Origin: Lactarius indigo
Lineage: Eukaryota; Basidiomycota; Agaricomycetes; Russulales; Russulaceae
Assembly (NCBI GenBank): GCA_025766275.1
Contig: JAFKAC010000165.1
Location: forward strand, 35,875-99,874
Length of the DNA stretch: 64,000 nucleotides
Direction of reading: 5' to 3'
The first letter of the stretch is position 1, and every line of letters starts with the position of its first letter. This document shows positions 12,286 to 24,430 of this stretch, piece by piece. The notes below the pieces were generated by a model. That model worked only from the letters and a program-made list of their open reading frames with translations, was not told the DNA's origin and did not search any database. The position numbers and the translations under genes are program-made.

Positions 12286-13649
12286 ACGGTCACGCTCAGT
12301 AAAAAAGGAAAAGTCGGCTGTAGTCAATTCTTAGTCAATCAGGGTCAGAAATCTTGCAAATGGTCAATATTAGTCAATACGTAGTCAATTTTCGTCAATT
12401 TTTGTCATGTCAATTACTGAGTCCAGGTCACTTTGCCAAAGTCAAACAAAGTCAATATGTAACGTCGCCACGACGTTAGCTCGACTTGAGCTTGATGAGG
12501 TGGTAACAACTTAGCGATAATCTCTTCACGACAACACGAAGGTCCATGCTCTTGCCTCTTGAGTGAATACGCAAAGGTACACCAGCAAGACCTGCTGACT
12601 TGTGCTTGGTCACAAACGGAGTTGGACACAGAGTTGAACTGAATGAGAAAGAAGCGCGAGAACAGAAGAAAACAAGTGATGATTCAAGAAGACCAAGATG
12701 GCATATCTTGGTCTTCACAAGACAGTTTAAATACAAATCGAGCAGGCTTTCAAGCGCTGCTATGAGTCACAGTAAGTAAGCGTCCAATGTATCGCAGAAA
12801 CATCTCAAAACTAATACTACTAGTACCTGTACTAGTATCGAGTCACCAAGGCACCGCTCAGTCAGCTATCGTACTCATATCGCCTATTGCACCACTGTAT
12901 CACCGTAGGTAAGTCCGCAACTAATATACCTTACCACCGTAGTTGCAACCGGTACAATAAGGGTCTGCAGTCGTGCTAGCCAGTCCCATATCCGAAATGT
13001 AACACAATACAAGTCGTCCGATAGTCATTTCAAGTCATTTAGGGACAAATCCATGGTCAATTTTTGCCATTTCATGGTCGTTCCATGTCCAATCCAAGTC
13101 GTCCGAGAGTCACTTCTAGTCATTTTTTGCCATACAGAAAACATTCATTTATTGCGAGAAATACAATCTACGGGTAATTTACAGAGTAAAGGTAATTACA
13201 GGCCTCTGCCATTGTTGTTGTTGTTGTTGTCGGGGCGCGGCCGGGGCGCTAAGCGAATCGAGCACCCACCGCCTCCCGCAATCACGGCTTGTGGCCATGT
13301 TGGCAGAGTACCTCCCCCGTTCCCTACCAACGCCCCTGTCGTGGCCACATCATCGTCGCACCATGTGCTGATTGGTCAGCTTGCCTTGGACACCCAGCAG
13401 TAGCAGTCGTAGTCGTGGGTGGCTGTGGGTCAGCGTTGGGCGGGTGGTTGGTGTGGTGCCCAGGGCAGCTGTCGTGGTCAACATGAGCGCGATGTCAACT
13501 TAAAAAAAAAATTAATACTCAATTTTTTTTTTTTTTGGTTTGTGGGGGGCGGCATCGACGGCATCTTGTGAACGTGTGCTGATGGGTGTATGTCGGTCTA
13601 TATGATGGGTGTGGCCCTTAGTCAGCGGAGCACGCAAGAGGAGAGTTCA
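12286..13649 (+). repeat. Left inverted arm (interrupted by a solo LTR)
   Basis: Pairs with 14216-15024. Both arms include the GTTGTTGTTGTTG run, the T/A homopolymer block near 13500/14330, and a dense series of GTCAAT/GTCATT motifs toward the outer end. Single-base differences between arms include CG to CA/TG changes (13553-13564 against the right arm near 14303-14312). Confidence 0.85.
12458..13004 (-). repeat. Solo LTR of the Ty3 A/B/C family, TSD CAATA
   Basis: A 547-bp LTR on the minus strand (ends TGTAAC..GTAACA on the plus strand) with the family hairpin, reading GACCAAGATGGCATATCTTGGTC here. It is flanked by perfect 5-bp repeats CAATA at 12453-12457 and 13005-13009. The opposite arm keeps the unoccupied target GACTTGTATTGAC at 14849-14861, which proves the insertion and its 5-bp duplication. 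The internal region was lost by LTR-LTR recombination. Confidence 0.95.
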
Positions 13650-14215
13650 GGACACTGCCTGCACTTACACTTACAACCTGTAGCGACATGGCATGGCGGC
13701 AGCACCTTAGTCGTCTACTATGGGGAGAAAACAAGTGGGTAGTGGGGTTGACAGGGTACTGAGTTGCAGCCTTGGATGTAGACTGGAGTAGGAGTGTGGC
13801 CGTGGCGGGAGAGTGGGGAAAACAGAGTGAGTAGAGTTGGTCGAGTTTTGGACCTTACACGAGCAAGTAGACGAGTGCTTGCAAGTGTGGGAGTCCCTTG
13901 GACATCCGTAACAGACGTGAGATGGAATGAGAAAAACCTTCCCACGCTCGAAAGAAATCAACGCGGCTAAATCGAAACAAACTTTGTCCTACCCATTGGC
14001 ATATGCCCACGTCCCCTCCTTTTTTGCCACACCCAAGGTCGTGCCCCCCAGCCTCAACCACGCTACCGCCTCAGAAGCGCAAGTTCCACAAAGGGAATCA
14101 TACAACGTGCTCATACCGCTGCTTTGCTGCCACCATACCAGCTGCCTCTATCCTTCGTTGACATAACTGACTCGAGCACCGCCACATCGCCACAGGTGGT
14201 AAGTGCGCATTCTCT

Positions 14216-15024
14216 TGAACTCTCCTCTTGCGTGCTCCGCTGACTAAGGGCCACACCCATCATATAGACCGACATACACCCATCAGCACACGTTCACAAG
14301 ATGCCATTGATGCCGCCCCCCACAAACCAAAAAAAAAAAAAATTGAGTATTAATTTTTTTTTTAAGTTGACATCGCGCTCATGTTGACCACGACAGCTGC
14401 CCTGGGCACCACACCAACCACCCACCCAATGCTGACCCACAGCCACCCGCGACTACAACCACTACCGCTGGGTGTCCAAGGCAAGCCGACCAATCAGCAC
14501 ATGGTGCGACGATGATGTGGCCACGACAGGGGCGTTGGTAGGGAACAGGGGAGGTACTCTGCCAACATGGCCACAAGCCGTGATTGCGGGAGGCAATGGG
14601 TGCTCGATTCGCTTAGCGCCCCGGCCGCGCCCCGACAACAACAACAACAACAATGGCAGAGGCCTGTAATTACCTTTACTCTGTAAATTACCCGTAGATT
14701 GTATTTCTCGCAATAAATGAATGTTTTCTGTATGGCAAAAAATGACTAGAAGTGACTCTCGGACGACTTGGATCGGACATGGAACGACCATGAAATGGCA
14801 AAAATTGACCATGGATTTGTCCCTAAATGACTTGAAATGACTATTGGATGACTTGTATTGACTTTGTTTGACTTTGGCAAAGTGACCTGGACTCAGTAAT
14901 CGACATGACAAAAATTGATGAAAATTGACTACGTATTGACTAATATTGACCATTTGCAAGATTTCTGACCCCAATTGACTAAGAATTGACTACAGCCAAC
15001 TTTTCCTCTTTTACTGAGGGTCAC
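14216..15024 (-). repeat. Right inverted arm (uninterrupted)
   Basis: Reverse complement of the left arm. It carries the empty site of the LTR insertion and the same run of GTCAAT-type motifs (as ATTGAC on the plus strand) at its outer end, about 14810-15000. Confidence 0.85.
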
Positions 15025-15079
15025 GGTTCACCTTCCTTATTAATCATGACCAGGTCCTACCATAGTTCTGTCATCAAAA

Positions 15080-15563
15080 GGTGCCATTTTTCCGCAGAGA
15101 ATCACGCCCCCAAAAAGGAAGGTGCCAAGTAAGTCATGTTTTTTCTGTCATTACAAAACGGGCATCCCTGAACAACATTCAAGCTCCATTTAAAAGTGTA
15201 CTTCCTTATGTGTACACAAGAACTTCATTTGTTTTTTTACAAAATTCCCACAAGTTAGCATCAAGATAAATATTTTTTTTTATTATCTAATTAGTCTACT
15301 ACAAATTTTGTCTAAGTCATAGGATGGCATGCAAAAGCGGGCGGGCGTGGTAAATGTGTCTGCAGGGAAACCGCAGGCCCTGCCTGCTGCGTGCAGTGTG
15401 TGAGGAAGTGGGGAGGGGTGCCCTTGTACGCCCCTTTCACGCAAATAAAGTGGCACGGCCACAGGGAAAGAGGCGGAGGGTGGTGTTCCCTCACATGCCC
15501 ACACAAACCTGGGGGCATGGACAGGGTGAGGCCAGTGGTAGCAGGGAGAGGCAGCGGCAATGC
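15080..15563 (+). repeat. MULE left TIR, outer part
   Basis: Complementary to about 36505-36986. It contains an AT-rich subterminal block (15265-15310) and then a GC-rich block with CATGCCCACACAAACCTGGG near 15494. It stops at 15563, where the 5' LTR of element A begins; the TIR resumes at 32468. Confidence 0.88.
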
Positions 15564-16077
15564 TGTTACGTTTCGCACGGTGATTGGAAAACCCTTACTG
15601 TACCGGTTGCAGCTACGGCGGTAAGGTATATTAGTTGCGGACTTACTTACAGTGATAGGGTAGTACGATAGGCGATTACGACTGATAGCTGACTGAGCGG
15701 TGCCTCGATGACTTGATACTAGTACAGGTACTAGTAGTATTAGGATTGCAATGTTTCTGCGATACGTTGGACGCTACATTACTGTGACTCATAGCAGCGC
15801 TTCTAAGCCTGCTCGAACTGTATTTAAGATAGTTTGCGAAGACCAAGATACGCCATCTTGGTCTTCTTGAATCGTCACTTGTGTTTCATTTCCTTTCTCC
15901 TCGCCTTCATACATCCGACTTTGTTCGTGATCTTAGACAGTGAAAAGCCTGCCGGTGTACCTTCATGTATTCACGCGGATGAGGCCTTGGACCTTCATGT
16001 CTTCAAGCCAGAAGTTATCGCTAAGTTGTTACTGCCATTTTGTGCTCAAGTCGAGCTAATGTCGTAACGGCGTAACA
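15564..16077 (+). repeat. 5' LTR of element A (514 bp)
   Basis: TGTTAC..GTAACA. It contains the palindromic block ACTAGTACAGGTACTAGT near 15718, a TATA-like TATTTAAGAT at 15821-15830, and the hairpin GAAGACCAAGAT-ACGCC-ATCTTGGTCTTC at about 15838-15866. Against the 3' LTR I count 15 differences, all transitions, with no indel. Confidence 0.93.
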
Positions 16078-16079
16078 TT

Positions 16080-16090
16080 AAGACCAAGAT
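16080..16090 (+). promoter_or_regulatory. Candidate self-priming primer-binding site of element A
   Basis: AAGACCAAGAT starts two bases after the LTR. It is the exact 11-nt complement of ATCTTGGTCTT at 15855-15865, located about 34 bp after the TATA-like box, where the transcript 5' end is expected. This is the Tf1-type arrangement, in which the RNA 5' end folds back and primes reverse transcription. I see no match to the common initiator-tRNA site. Confidence 0.65.
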
Positions 16091-16712
16091 CCCATCGTGG
16101 CCATGACAACAAGAGACCAGTGGATGAATTTCCGTCCCTATTCGATCCCTAGAAGAGGGGAATGCAACGTCCCAACACGCTTCCTAGGAGCAGCAAATTG
16201 GAGAGACAGACAGGAAGAGACAGGATATTTTGTAGAGTTTAACGGACCTAGCAGGTTCCGACCAGTTGAGTTCAACTTTGACCACCTGTGCTGGACAGAA
16301 GTTACGTGGAACCCCGTAGATGCACAGTGGGATGTTATCAGACCGGCCGGACCAAGATATCATTGCGACATTGACGCATGAGAACTCAATAGCAGGGCAG
16401 ATTGGGGCCCTATCGACAGACAGTTGCAAGAGCACACCACCGGAGAAGCTGTATCCGAGGAAACTGAACAAAGTCAAGAAGAAGACGAGGAAGAAAGCGA
16501 AGGACGACAGCCGAACCAAACAGAGAGCAGTGTGGGAGCAATACAGGACCTCCTTATCGAACGAGCTGAGTCTACACATATTACGGAACCAGAACCTATT
16601 TATATTCGATCGCCAGCCATCATGGTTACCATAACGCAGACAATGGAGGAAGTCGCACTTGAAGAATCGCGTGCAATACGGGCAGAAGCAAGAGAAATAC
16701 TCATGCCAATCA

Positions 16713-17043
16713 TGTTACGTTTCGACTTGATGTGGACGGACTTGTAGTACGACTTAGGACCCTTACTGTACCGGTTGCAACTACGGTGGTAAGGTAGATT
16801 AGTTGCGGACTTTACCACGGTGATACGGTAGTGTGATAGGAGATATGGGACGATTGCTGACTGATGATCACGCCACTAATACTAGTAGTAGTAGTATTAG
16901 GGTTCGAGTTACTTACGCGATACGTTGGATGCTACATTACTGTGACTCATAGCAGCACTTGAAAGCCTGCTCGACTTGTATTTAATCTGTCTTGTGAAGA
17001 CCAAGATACGCCATCTTGGTCTTCTTGAATCATCACTTGTTCC

Positions 17044-17076
<33 letters not shown>

Positions 17077-17249
17077 GCCTATTACTTTGCATTCGACTTT
17101 GTATCATCAAGAACTTGTCGGTGTGCCTCCAAGCATTCACTGAAGACAAGTGCATGGACCTTCATGTCATCGTGTTAGGATCAGGATTATTCGCTAAGTG
17201 GTTACTGCCATCCAGGCTCAAGTCGAGCTAACGTTGTGACAGCGTTACA
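16713..17249 (+). repeat. 5' LTR of element B (537 bp)
   Basis: TGTTAC..GTTACA with the family blocks, TATTTAAT near 16979, the hairpin at about 16996-17024 and a CT repeat (about 17047-17069). It differs from the 3' LTR at 19 positions by my count, all transitions and all in CG/TG/CA context. Confidence 0.94.
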
Positions 17250-17251
17250 TT

Positions 17252-17262
17252 AAGACCAAGAT
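17252..17262 (+). promoter_or_regulatory. Candidate self-priming primer-binding site of element B
   Basis: AAGACCAAGAT lies two bases after the LTR end and is fully complementary to ATCTTGGTCTT at 17013-17023. Spacing and sequence are the same as in element A. Confidence 0.65.
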
Positions 17263-17268
17263 CTCATC

Positions 17269-19329
17269 GTGGCCGTAACAACAAGAGACCAGTGGACGAG
17301 CTTCCGTCCATATTCGCTCCCAAGAAGAGGAGAACGAAACGTCCCCACGTGCTTTTTACAAGCTGCCAGTTGGAGGGAAAGACAAGAAGAAACCAGATAC
17401 TTTGTGGAGTTTAACGGACCTACCAGGTTCCACCCAGTTGAGTTCAACTTCGACCACCTGTGTTGGGTAGAAGTTACGTGGAACCCCATAGACTCCCAGT
17501 GGGACGCAATACGACCAGCAGGACCCAGATATCACTGCGATATCAATGCGAGAGAGCTCAATAGTTGAGCCAACTGGGGCCCTATTGACAGACAAGTACG
17601 AGAACACTCTACCGGAGAAGTAGTATCGGAAGGGGAAGAGGAAGGACAAAGCCAGGAAGAAAGCGAAGGATGAGAACCAAACCAAACAGAAACTAGTGGA
17701 GGGGCAATACAAGATCTCCTCATTGAACGAGCTGAGTCTGCACACATCACAGAGCCCGAACCAATTCACATCCGATCGCCAGCCATTATGACAACTCTGA
17801 CACAAGCCATGGAGGAAGTCGCAATTGAAGAAGCGTGGGCAATACGAGCCGAGGCAAGAGAAATCCTCATGCCCATTAACCCAGAAACAGGGGTACGGAT
17901 GACTGCAGACGATGCGGCCATCTTTTGAGCCATAGGATCCGACAGAGGGGACCCCCCATCCGGAAGGCGACCCACACTAGAACTCCCACCAGGTGTGTAG
18001 GGACCTAGCGGAGACCCGCCGCCGCCACTGGGGGGAGGCATCCCGTTTGACATATGAAGAACCGAGCCGCCGAGAGGACCACCCATTGGACCACCAGGTG
18101 GTGGTGGAGGCGGTGGCAGAGGAGGAGGTGGCGAAGATGCCGGAGGAGGAGGACACCATAACGAAAAACTAACCGGCAAGCCACCTTCCATTTTTGACGG
18201 AGACAGACTCAAAGTAGACCAATTCCTGATGCAGTGGCATGTCTACTGGGGCATGAATTTGGACGCCCCCATCATGCGCAACAACTACAGAAGATGCCTT
18301 CTGTTTCTTTCTTACATCAAGGGCGGAGCAGTCAGCGAATGGGTCCTATCCTTCCTGAACTGGCTCAACAGGCAAATACAATGAGGGATCAGTCCCTACA
18401 CTCGCGATCTATGGGACGCCATAGCCGATGGTTTCAGCCAGCGGTTTGAGAACACATTGGAACGCGAACAAGCACAAGCGATATTACGGAAAGGGTTCAA
18501 AATGACGGGGGAGGACATTGACAAGTACGTCAATGATTTCGAACAGCTTGCGCGGAAAGCTCATTACCGCCTCAACGAACCACAAACGATCGACCTCTTC
18601 ACATCGGGTCTACCGAAGGAACTGTTTAAAAACGCGTTCCAGTTCGACGACCCAATCACGTTCGACGATTGGAAGAGGGCCGTACTCAAGCGGCAGAAGA
18701 ACTACATTCATCTCAAGGCAAGGCTCAACGAATACAAGAACACCCCAACACAGCCAAAGAAGCAGAGCAGTAACGCGGGCTGGACACTCCCACAAAACCT
18801 ACCTCAGAACAACCCGTGGGCCATGGACACATCGGCGGATCGCGCCAAAGTAAGACTCGTGGGGTCAGAAGACATCAACTTCAACAAACTGCCAAATGGA
18901 TGGTCTCCGCCTCCATTCCCACCCAGGGGAGGACCCGGAGCAAGGGGACGAGGAAGAGGAGGGTCCCAACGGGACTTAAGGAACGTTCTCTGTTATAACT
19001 GCAACGCTCCGGGACACCTCTCATGAAATTGCCCCTATCCAAGGAACCAGAGGCAGTGGCCCAATCCTCCCTCTAGTAGCAGAATGACCGAAACTACCTG
19101 GCCATCTCAGTGGCCCGGATCTCCGGGCCCCGCATCCCAATATGAACCATCGCTACCAGGGTATGCCACACCAGCACCCAGTGCAACGCCCGCACCACAA
19201 ATCAACGCAGCAAAAACAGCAGGAGAACAAGCGAAGGAATGGCTCACGCAGGTGGCCAACAGCATGGATGAGGTAAAAGACCTCATACTTCAAGATTTGT
19301 GGGGGAAAGAGGGTTTTTGGGACGCCTAA
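17269..19329 (+). pseudogene. Element B gag, heavily interrupted
   Basis: The frame matches element A gag from its start, but the A start ATG (after GTGGCC) reads GTA here, so the initiation codon is lost by two transitions. In-frame stops include TGA at 17566, near 17671, 17927, near 18053, 18382 and 19024, plus one TAG near 17998. At most TGA sites element A or the repeat pattern shows Arg, consistent with CGA to TGA. Visible parts: N-terminal conserved region (VEFNFDHLCW), Glu-rich linker, Pro/Gly-rich linker, retrotransposon-gag region (18457 onward) and zinc knuckle CYNCNAPGHLS(stop)NC. Natural stop is TAA 19327-19329 after G GGT TTT at 19311-19317. Confidence 0.87.
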
Positions 19330-22300
19330 ACCCGTCAGTCTGGGTGAGGGCTCTCCAATGTAATTCTGTAATTGTGACAACGCGCTATCGATCTATGTGA
19401 ATTCCAGTAACTGTCCAAACAAATTACCGAACGACTGAAACAAACGCGTTGGTTGACTCTGGAGCAACCGACAACTTCGTCCGACCTGGGTTGGCAACAC
19501 GGGCCGGAATCCCGGTACAACAATTAGAAACACCTCGCAAAATATGGAATATAGACAACACTGAAAATAAAGCTGGGTTAATCACTCATTACATTAACCT
19601 AGAAGTGAAAACGCGAGGACAGATAAAGAAGATGACCTTCCTGGTCACGGACCTGGGAAGCGAAGACATGGTACTGGGCTATCCATGGCTAAGCGCCTTC
19701 GAACCAACCATTAGCTGGGCCACGGCAACTATACACCCCACTATGTACCCGGTAGTACTGGCCACTACCGAGGAATTACTCACAATGACTACAATCCGAG
19801 CACTCATTACCGCAGAGAAAGAGGACATCCTCAAGGAATTGGAAGAAGAAGCCTTCGCCAGGGCCACCACCTCGACGGAGTTGGCCATACAAGCAAAGCA
19901 ACAACAGACGGCAGCCGTACTCCCTTCTGAGTATGCCATGTTTAGCAAATTATTCAACGAGCAAGCCTCGCACCGCTTCCCCCTGGCAAGGCCATGGGAC
20001 CATGCAATAGACTTCAAACCGTCCGCGCCGGCCGCCATAGACTGCAAGATATACCCCATTACTCAAAAAGAAGAAAGCGAGCTCAAAGAATTCCTGGAAG
20101 AAAAACTAAAGCAGGGGTATTTACGCCCCTCTATTTCCCTGTACGCGTCCTCCTTTTTCTTCATTAAAAAGAAGGACGGAAAGCTACGCCCAGTACAGGA
20201 CTATCGAGTGATCAATTCCCACACTATCCGAAATCAATACCCGCTCCCACTCATTCAAGATCTCATTCTCGACCTCAGCAACGCCCACATCTACATGAAA
20301 CTCGATATCCGCTGGGGCTACAATAATATACGAATTCGCGATGGTGATCAGGAAAAGGCGGCTTTCAAAACCAAATTCGGCCTTTTTGAGCCGACGGTCA
20401 TGTTCTTCAGCCTCACTAACTCCCCCACAACCTTCCAGGCGATGATGAACCACATCTACCGTGACACCATAGCGAAACACGAACGGTTGGGCACCACGAT
20501 ACGTGTCTATATGGATGATATCGGGATCGCCACTCACTTTGACCACGATTTGACAGCCCATGTCATGGCGGTCCGGGACGTCTTGCGTGTTGCGCAAGAC
20601 CACAATCTTTACTTCAAACTGGAGAAATGTCTGTTCCATCAGCCGCATATGGATTACCTGGGGGTAATCCTTGAAAGGGGGGTAACCCGAATGGACCCTG
20701 TAAAAGTTCAAGGAATCAAGGACTGGCCAACGCCGATGAAGGTCAAAGACGTCAGATCCTTCCTTGGCTTCTGCAACTTTTACCGACTCTTCATACGCGG
20801 CTTTGCAACCCACGCCAAACCACTCACCAAATTGACACGGAAAGACAAAGAATGGCGGTGGACAGAGGAAGAAGACAAGGTGTTCAATAAGCTAAAGAGC
20901 CTTGTCACAGAAGAACCAGTGCTAGCGCATCCGGTCCTCCAAGACCCATTCGAACTAGAGGTTGATGCCTCGGGATACGCAGTGGGAGCCATACTACTAC
21001 AAAAGAAAGCTGACGGAAAGCGACATCCCATAGGCTACTACTCAGCCACGCTCTCCGAGGCGGAACGAAATTATGATATTTACGACCTAGAACTGCTCGC
21101 AATAGTCAAAGCCCTACGGAATTGGAGGCCGCTGCTCGCGGGAGCCCCACACAAAATCAAAATTTACTCGGACCACTTAAACCTTCAATACTGGAAGTCG
21201 CCGCAAAAGATCAGCAGACGGGTTGCCAGGGAAGTACTCGAACTTTCTGAATACGACTTTGAGATTCATCACATCAAGGGAAAGAACAACGGAAGAGCTG
21301 ACGCACTGTCACGACGACCTGACTACAATCAGGGAACAGAGGACAACAGTGAAGTCGTGGTACTCCCACCTGAGGTCTTCGTCCAAGCCCTTAATACGGC
21401 ACGAACGCTTACCCTTAACCCAAACCTAACGCAACCGTGACACCAACAAGACGAGGAGGTGATCAAAGTGTGGGTGGATCCCCATCAGCTGAAGAAAATA
21501 CAAGGAGAATGGTATAAAGATGGAAGGTTCATGGTAACAGGACCAGCATCAACACACCGCGTACTGATCCATGATCACCACGATTTACCAATACACGGAC
21601 ACCCGGGAATCACGAAGATGCAACGAATCCTGGAAAGGCACTACTGGTGGCCATGGCTGCGGAAAGACATATACGAGTACGTTCAAGGATGTGTCGAGTG
21701 TCAGCGAAACAAAGTCAACACGCGCCCCATATGAGCGGCCCTACACCCCATCACGCCAATACTTGATGCTACTCCCTTTCAGACCGTGGCAGTGGATTTT
21801 ATCACTAAACTGCCAGAATCAAGGGGGTACGACAGCATCCTCACAGTCACGGACCACGATTGCAGCAAAGCTTCGGTGTTCATACCATGCAGAGAAGAGA
21901 TAACGGCGGAAGAGACCGCAGCCTTGTACGTCAACCACATTTTTAAACGATTCAGGCTGCCGCGCAAAATCATTAGCGATCGAGACCCACGATTCACGTC
22001 CAAGTACACGAGGGAGGTATGTAAAATTCTGGGAGTCCAACAAAACATCTCCACGGCGTACCACCCGTGCACCAATGGACAGTCGGAGAGAACCAACCAG
22101 TGGCTAGAACAGTACTTGCACTTTTGGGTAAACGAGCGTCAAGATAACTGGACTGCTTATCTGCCAATTGTGGAATTCATGCACAACAATTGGCCCCATG
22201 AGCATACAAAACAACCGCCATTCCAGCTTCTGATGGGATACGACCCTCAAGCTGATTGGACAGATAAGCCCTCTCCTATTCCCCAAGTAACCACACGACT

Positions 22301-24037
22301 GATGCAGCTAAAAGAGGCTAGAAATACCGTCCAACGCCTCATGAAAAGGCACAAGAAGCATGGGTGCGCAACAAAGATACGCCCAAGTTTCGCGTCAACG
22401 ACCTCGTGTGGCTGGAAGGGAAACACCTCCGAACCAATCAACCAACGGCGAAATTAGCGGCGCGATGCCACGGACCTTTCAGGGTAATCCAGGTGATGTC
22501 GCCCTATAACTATCGATTAGAACTTCCCACGCAATGGAGCATACACCCAGTGTTCCACATTGATCTTCTCACCCCATACAAACAAACTCCCTTACATGGG
22601 GAGAACTTTGCACATCCGCCACCCGAACTGATTGATGGAGAAGAAGAGTACGAGGTTGAGGCCATTCTAGACACCCGGCACTTCGGCAGAGGAAGATGCC
22701 TCCAATACCTTGTGAAATGGAAGGGCTATCCAGACTCGGAGAACCAGTGGGTCGACAAGAATGACGTTTTCGCACCAGAAGCGCTCCATCTATATCAGGA
22801 AGCACAGACGCACGCAAAAATGATTAAAACGAGCAGCACAGGAGCTGAAGGAAGTCATCCCCTCTACCTTCGCACCATTAACACTTACATGCCTACTTCT
22901 CCTCTCCGCCATGTCACACAAGCGGCACTCCTCGACTCCCTCGCACAAGACGCCCGAGCCCTCTTGGCTGCGGACGACGACACAGAAGTACCAAACACTC
23001 AGCTCGCCCCATGGGCACCTCTTACACCAGCAGAGGGGCCCATCACTGCACAAGAATGGATCAACGTCGTCAGCCGCTTCCCCGATCCAACAACCACCCC
23101 CGACGACGAACAAGCCGTCGTCCACGTCTTCCAAAACGACGCAGGGGAACGCGAACCCATTGCTGCTATCCCCCCAAGCGACGACCTCATTGGCGTTCGC
23201 GGAGTTTTCCCGAGCAACGACCAGCGTTCAAGCGCTGATGGAGTACGAGTTGGAGGGGTGGAGGAGAGTGGCAGTGGAGTGGCAGAAGGAACAGCTCGAC
23301 TCCGCAGCGGCCCAACTGAGGGAGATGTGAGAGCGGCGGCAGCGATGGCGGCAGCTGAGGCTGGCCATGACGACGAAGATTATTACCCGGCGAGACACTC
23401 CTTCCTTCGAACGAAACGTGACCCTGATAATCCCCTCATCACACCCTGGCTCGTCTACTCCGACAGGTCCCCCATGTATCGAGGATGTGTGTGCGTGCCT
23501 GGCGCCGCCGATCATCACCCGTTCACCGCCACCGACGACCCCGCACATGTCATTGCGCCTGAAGGGTTCCGGGTGAACCGACGACCCCATTACATTCGAT
23601 ACCCCATCACCGGGCCCGATGGAGTAGAGCAGGATGCGTCACATGTCCAGATCATCGGAGGGGCAGACCCCCTTATCCTCGGAGTTATACCGGGTTCACC
23701 GCATGTGTATGGTAAGCCCTTCTACACCGAACCCCACGTATCCGCCGCGCTCCGCCCCACGTACCCCCACGAGGATCTTGTCGTCTTCGAGGCTGACTGC
23801 GTCACCGACCGAGCCCTCAATTGAATTAATGATGAGTCGCTCACGGCGGAGGTCACGCGCTTCCGCACAGCCAGCTACGAGCTGGATCGACTTCACGCAC
23901 GAGTGAGTCAGCTACGTGCCATGATCGAATGCGCGCAGGACGACAGGCAGGACTCAATTTACTGCTTGGAGCGCGCCACTGCTTTAGAGCGCATTGCAGA
24001 TGAGCAAAAGGACTGGCCGGCACGAGACTTTCGGTGA
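19318..24037 (+). pseudogene. Element B pol polyprotein, disrupted
   Basis: Pol is in the -1 frame relative to gag. Protease VDSGATDNF starts at 19452. The reverse transcriptase has FFIKKKDGKLRPVQDY and YMDDIGIA (near 20509). RNase H has VDASGYAVG and SDHLNLQYW. The integrase has HGHPG..CVECQRNK, AVDFITKLP, ISDRDP and SERTNQW. The chromodomain ([13 protein letters not shown] ... [11 protein letters not shown]) lies about 22650-22760, and the extension runs to TGA 24035-24037. Interruptions: TGA at 19398, 21438, 21732 and 23821 (Arg in relatives for most), and a 1-nt loss in an A-run near 22345 relative to element A. The extension keeps IAPEGFRVNRRPHYIRYPIT and VIPGSPHVYGKPFY and ends in a likely coiled coil. 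Confidence 0.9.
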
Positions 24038-24066
24038 GTCAGGGTCTCACGCTGAAAAGGGGGTGA

Positions 24067-24397
24067 TGTTACATTTCAACTCGATGTGGACGGACTCGTA
24101 GTACGACTTAGGACCCTTACTGTACCGGTTGCAACTACGGCGGTAAGGTAGATTAGTTGCGGACTTTACCACGGTGATACGGTAGTGCGATAGGAGATAC
24201 GGGACGATTGCTGACTGATGATCACGCCACTAATACTAGTAGTAGTAGTATTAGGGTTCGAGTTACTTACGCGATACGTTGGACGCTACATTACTGTGAC
24301 TCATAGCAGCACTTGAAAGCCTGCTCGACTTGTATTTAATCTGTCTTGTGAAGACCAAGATACACCATCTTGGTCTTCTTGAATTGTCACTTGTTCC

Positions 24398-24430
<33 letters not shown>

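Larger units (their letters stand above)
12286..15024. mobile_element. Non-autonomous DNA element with about 0.8-kb inverted repeats
   Basis: Two nearly identical inverted arms (left 12286-13649 including a solo-LTR insertion; right 14216-15024) flank a 566-bp spacer without coding potential. Without the LTR each arm is about 810 bp. Terminal sequences are similar but imperfect (GTCACGCTCAGTA against GTGACCCTCAGTA). GGTTCAC at 12279-12285 and 15025-15031 could be a 7-bp TSD, though the exact ends are uncertain. Long arms and no transposase suggest a MULE- or foldback-like non-autonomous element; the class is an inference. Confidence 0.7.

Noticed and set aside
13053..13403. Similar frames in the two arms (13053-13403 plus and 14462-14974 minus)
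   Set aside because: They are mirror images of the inverted repeat, with no recognisable domain and a CAA/GTT microsatellite inside; not a gene pair.
17045..17070. CT microsatellite as an independent repeat or regulatory site
   Set aside because: It is part of the element B LTRs (also at 24401-24423) and explained by them.
20184..20813. 209-codon minus-strand frame inside element B pol
   Set aside because: Antisense shadow of the conserved reverse transcriptase frame; equivalent shadows occur in A and C.
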